DNA of 34,319 bases, taken from the NCBI GenBank assembly GCA_014879545.1, contig JACSRV010000081.1, forward strand, positions 1 to 34,319. Direction: 5' to 3'. The notes under the pieces are model-generated. The model worked only from the letters and a program-made list of their open reading frames with translations. It did no database searches and had not been told where the DNA came from. Both the position numbers and the translations under genes were made by a program. Shown in pieces: positions 32,889 through 34,319 of this stretch (position 1 is the first letter of the stretch; every line of letters begins with the position of its first letter). The stretch is from Chitinophagaceae bacterium (GTDB lineage: Bacteria > Bacteroidota > Bacteroidia > Chitinophagales > Chitinophagaceae).

Positions 32889-34217
32889 TTACTCTACCTC
32901 ATCGGTAAATGTGATACCGTTGTATTCCAACTCACGCAGCACCGGCCTGTAAACCGACTGCATCACAGGGAGCAAAACACCCACAGGCGGTTTCAGTTTT
33001 TTCGTAAGCACCAGCGACGCCAATATTGCCATTGGCATTCCTACTGTGCGCGCCATAGCACTATGCTCCCCGCCTTCACCCTTCAGCACCAATGAGCTGT
33101 TCAGCGTTATCATGCGGCCTTTGTGTTCGTACTCAATTTCATGGTGCATTACTACCATGTCCTTATCGTCATCTGCCATCCGCCATTTCTCCTGCAAAAG
33201 AGTAAGCAGGATATCGCCCGAACACATGGTACCGGCAGGAAGTGTTTTCTCTTCAAACAGATCTATAGACTCTAGCAAACCTATTACCTTATCATCCTTA
33301 GGCAGATCAAGTTTTGCAGCAATATGATCACGGATATCCTGTTTGGCCGCACAGCCTGTTTTACTGCGCACCCACGAGACGTTTGTTACCCCTTTGGTGT
33401 CAAATGAATCTGTTTGATCGGTGAGGCCCAATTTCACCACTGCATCCCAGCCCCTGCAAAAAGAAGGATATCGGAGTGTGGCACGAACGAAAGTCTTTAT
33501 AGACGCAACGTCATAGATATCCAGATACTTTAGTGAGTCGCGGTTGGGGTAAAACGCCAGCGCGTTCAGTCCCGGTATCTTTATCTTCTTGTTTTGTTCA
33601 AACATCTTTTCATAAGGCACTTCAACTTGCTTGCCGTTATGAAGGTATTTGGCACCGCCCATGCCCGCTGTAACAATATTCTTAGGGTTCCAGCTAAACT
33701 TGTAGTGCCATGGATTATCATCACTTTCCGGTGCTATCAGGCCACCACAGTACGACTTGAAAGAAGTGATGCGACCGGCTACTTTGTGTATACTGTTAAT
33801 GATCTTGCTCGCGGTCATGTGATCAATGCCGGGATCTAGCCCCATTTCGCACATAAACATCAGTCCTGCCTCACGCACCGCTGCATCCATTGCTTTCATC
33901 TCGTCGGAGATGTAGGAAGATGTGATCAGATTCTTTTTATGTTTCAGGCAATCCTGTGCCAACAAAATATGCAAGTGCGGGGGCATCAGCGAAAGCACTA
34001 TGTCAGCGCGCTTCACAAGTGCTTCGCGTTGTGCCTTGTTATTGATGTCGAACACAGCCGCTTCACCATTGGGATGACGATTCAACTTTCTGGCTATTGC
34101 CGCTGAGTCTCCGTCGGCGACTATAACATTCCATTTATTTTTAGATGCATTTGTCAGAAGGTACTCTATCAGATAGGTTGAAGATTTCCCTGCCCCGGCT
34201 ACAAGAATATTTTGCAT
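32889..34217 (-). CDS. Saccharopine dehydrogenase family protein
   Basis: 442 residues from the ATG at 34217. A longer frame from 34283 begins MCIRDR, which is translated sequencing adapter, so that start is rejected. N-terminal Rossmann loop ILVAGAGKSSTYLIEYLL, then VIVADGD (Asp at strand 2 end), IVLSLMPPHLH and a saccharopine dehydrogenase C-terminal region with CEMGLDPGIDHM, SYCGGLIAPESDDNPWHYKFSW and AMARTVGMPMAI. Bacterial members act in lysine or polyamine metabolism; the direction and substrate here are not readable. Confidence 0.85.
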   Translation of the reverse strand: MQNILVAGAGKSSTYLIEYLLTNASKNKWNVIVADGDSAAIARKLNRHPNGEAAVFDINNKAQREALVKRADIVLSLMPPHLHILLAQDCLKHKKNLITSSYISDEMKAMDAAVREAGLMFMCEMGLDPGIDHMTASKIINSIHKVAGRITSFKSYCGGLIAPESDDNPWHYKFSWNPKNIVTAGMGGAKYLHNGKQVEVPYEKMFEQNKKIKIPGLNALAFYPNRDSLKYLDIYDVASIKTFVRATLRYPSFCRGWDAVVKLGLTDQTDSFDTKGVTNVSWVRSKTGCAAKQDIRDHIAAKLDLPKDDKVIGLLESIDLFEEKTLPAGTMCSGDILLTLLQEKWRMADDDKDMVVMHHEIEYEHKGRMITLNSSLVLKGEGGEHSAMARTVGMPMAILASLVLTKKLKPPVGVLLPVMQSVYRPVLRELEYNGITFTDEVE

Positions 34218-34266
34218 GTAGAAAAAAGAATTGGATAAAAAATCGAAACCAAATGTAGTGTTATTC

Positions 34267-34319
34267 CTGTCTCTTATACACATCTGACGCTGCCGACGAC
34301 GGAGAGAGTGTAGATCTCG
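34267..34319. other. Illumina Nextera adapter contamination, not genomic
   Basis: CTGTCTCTTATACACATCT (the mosaic end) is followed by GACGCTGCCGACGA, an 8-base index CGGAGAGA and GTGTAGATCTCG. This is the i5-side Nextera adapter. From memory the index reverse-complements to TCTCTCCG, listed as S511. The genome ends at or before 34266. Confidence 0.97.

Noticed and set aside
34217-34283. 22-residue N-terminal extension (MCIRDR...) of the saccharopine dehydrogenase family gene
   Set aside because: Its first residues are translated Nextera adapter; the Rossmann motif begins right after the ATG at 34217.

Overview
The window is a metagenome-style contig from a Bacteroidota bacterium, most likely in or near the Chitinophagaceae. 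The basis is family-level: LDH-like malate dehydrogenase, DUF3667, three DUF1573 proteins, an LptC lipoprotein next to coaX, TAnnTTTG-type -7 promoter elements, and no clear Shine-Dalgarno sites. Both ends are contig edges. The left end cuts metK. The last 53 bases (34267-34319) are Illumina Nextera adapter, not genome, and they create a false N-terminus on the last gene.

Layout. 1-5150 is core: metK (partial), an SGNH hydrolase, mdh, a TehB-like methyltransferase and a DUF3667 membrane protein. 5235-12929 is an accessory island bounded by two diverged copies, in inverted orientation, of a compound repeat of about 400 bp. All its genes are on the minus strand: an MmeI-like type IIL restriction-modification gene split by an 8-bp tandem duplication, a PD-(D/E)XK-like protein, a phospholipase-D-like protein, an Abi/HEPN-type protein, and a decayed KilA-N/YhcG (DUF1016) mosaic between 69-bp direct repeats. 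12930-14316 holds an outer-membrane-type protein and several tandem repeats. 14380-34217 is core again: a VWA membrane protein, panB, three DUF1573 paralogues, a tightly packed operon (GT9, tsaC-like, cca, macrodomain, class-III aminotransferase), coaX / OMP / lptC, a GNAT protein, a small envelope protein, an M1 aminopeptidase, GtrA, accD, smpB and a saccharopine-dehydrogenase-family gene.

Working together. panB and coaX both serve CoA synthesis. mdh, accD and metK are central metabolism. tsaC-like, cca and smpB serve tRNA and translation quality. The DUF1573, OMP, LptC, GT9 and M1 genes serve the envelope. The island looks like an anti-phage module carrying three distinct nuclease folds plus a HEPN-type protein. 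Both the RM gene and the YhcG-like gene carry frameshifts, so the island is decaying, phase-variable, or affected by assembly error.
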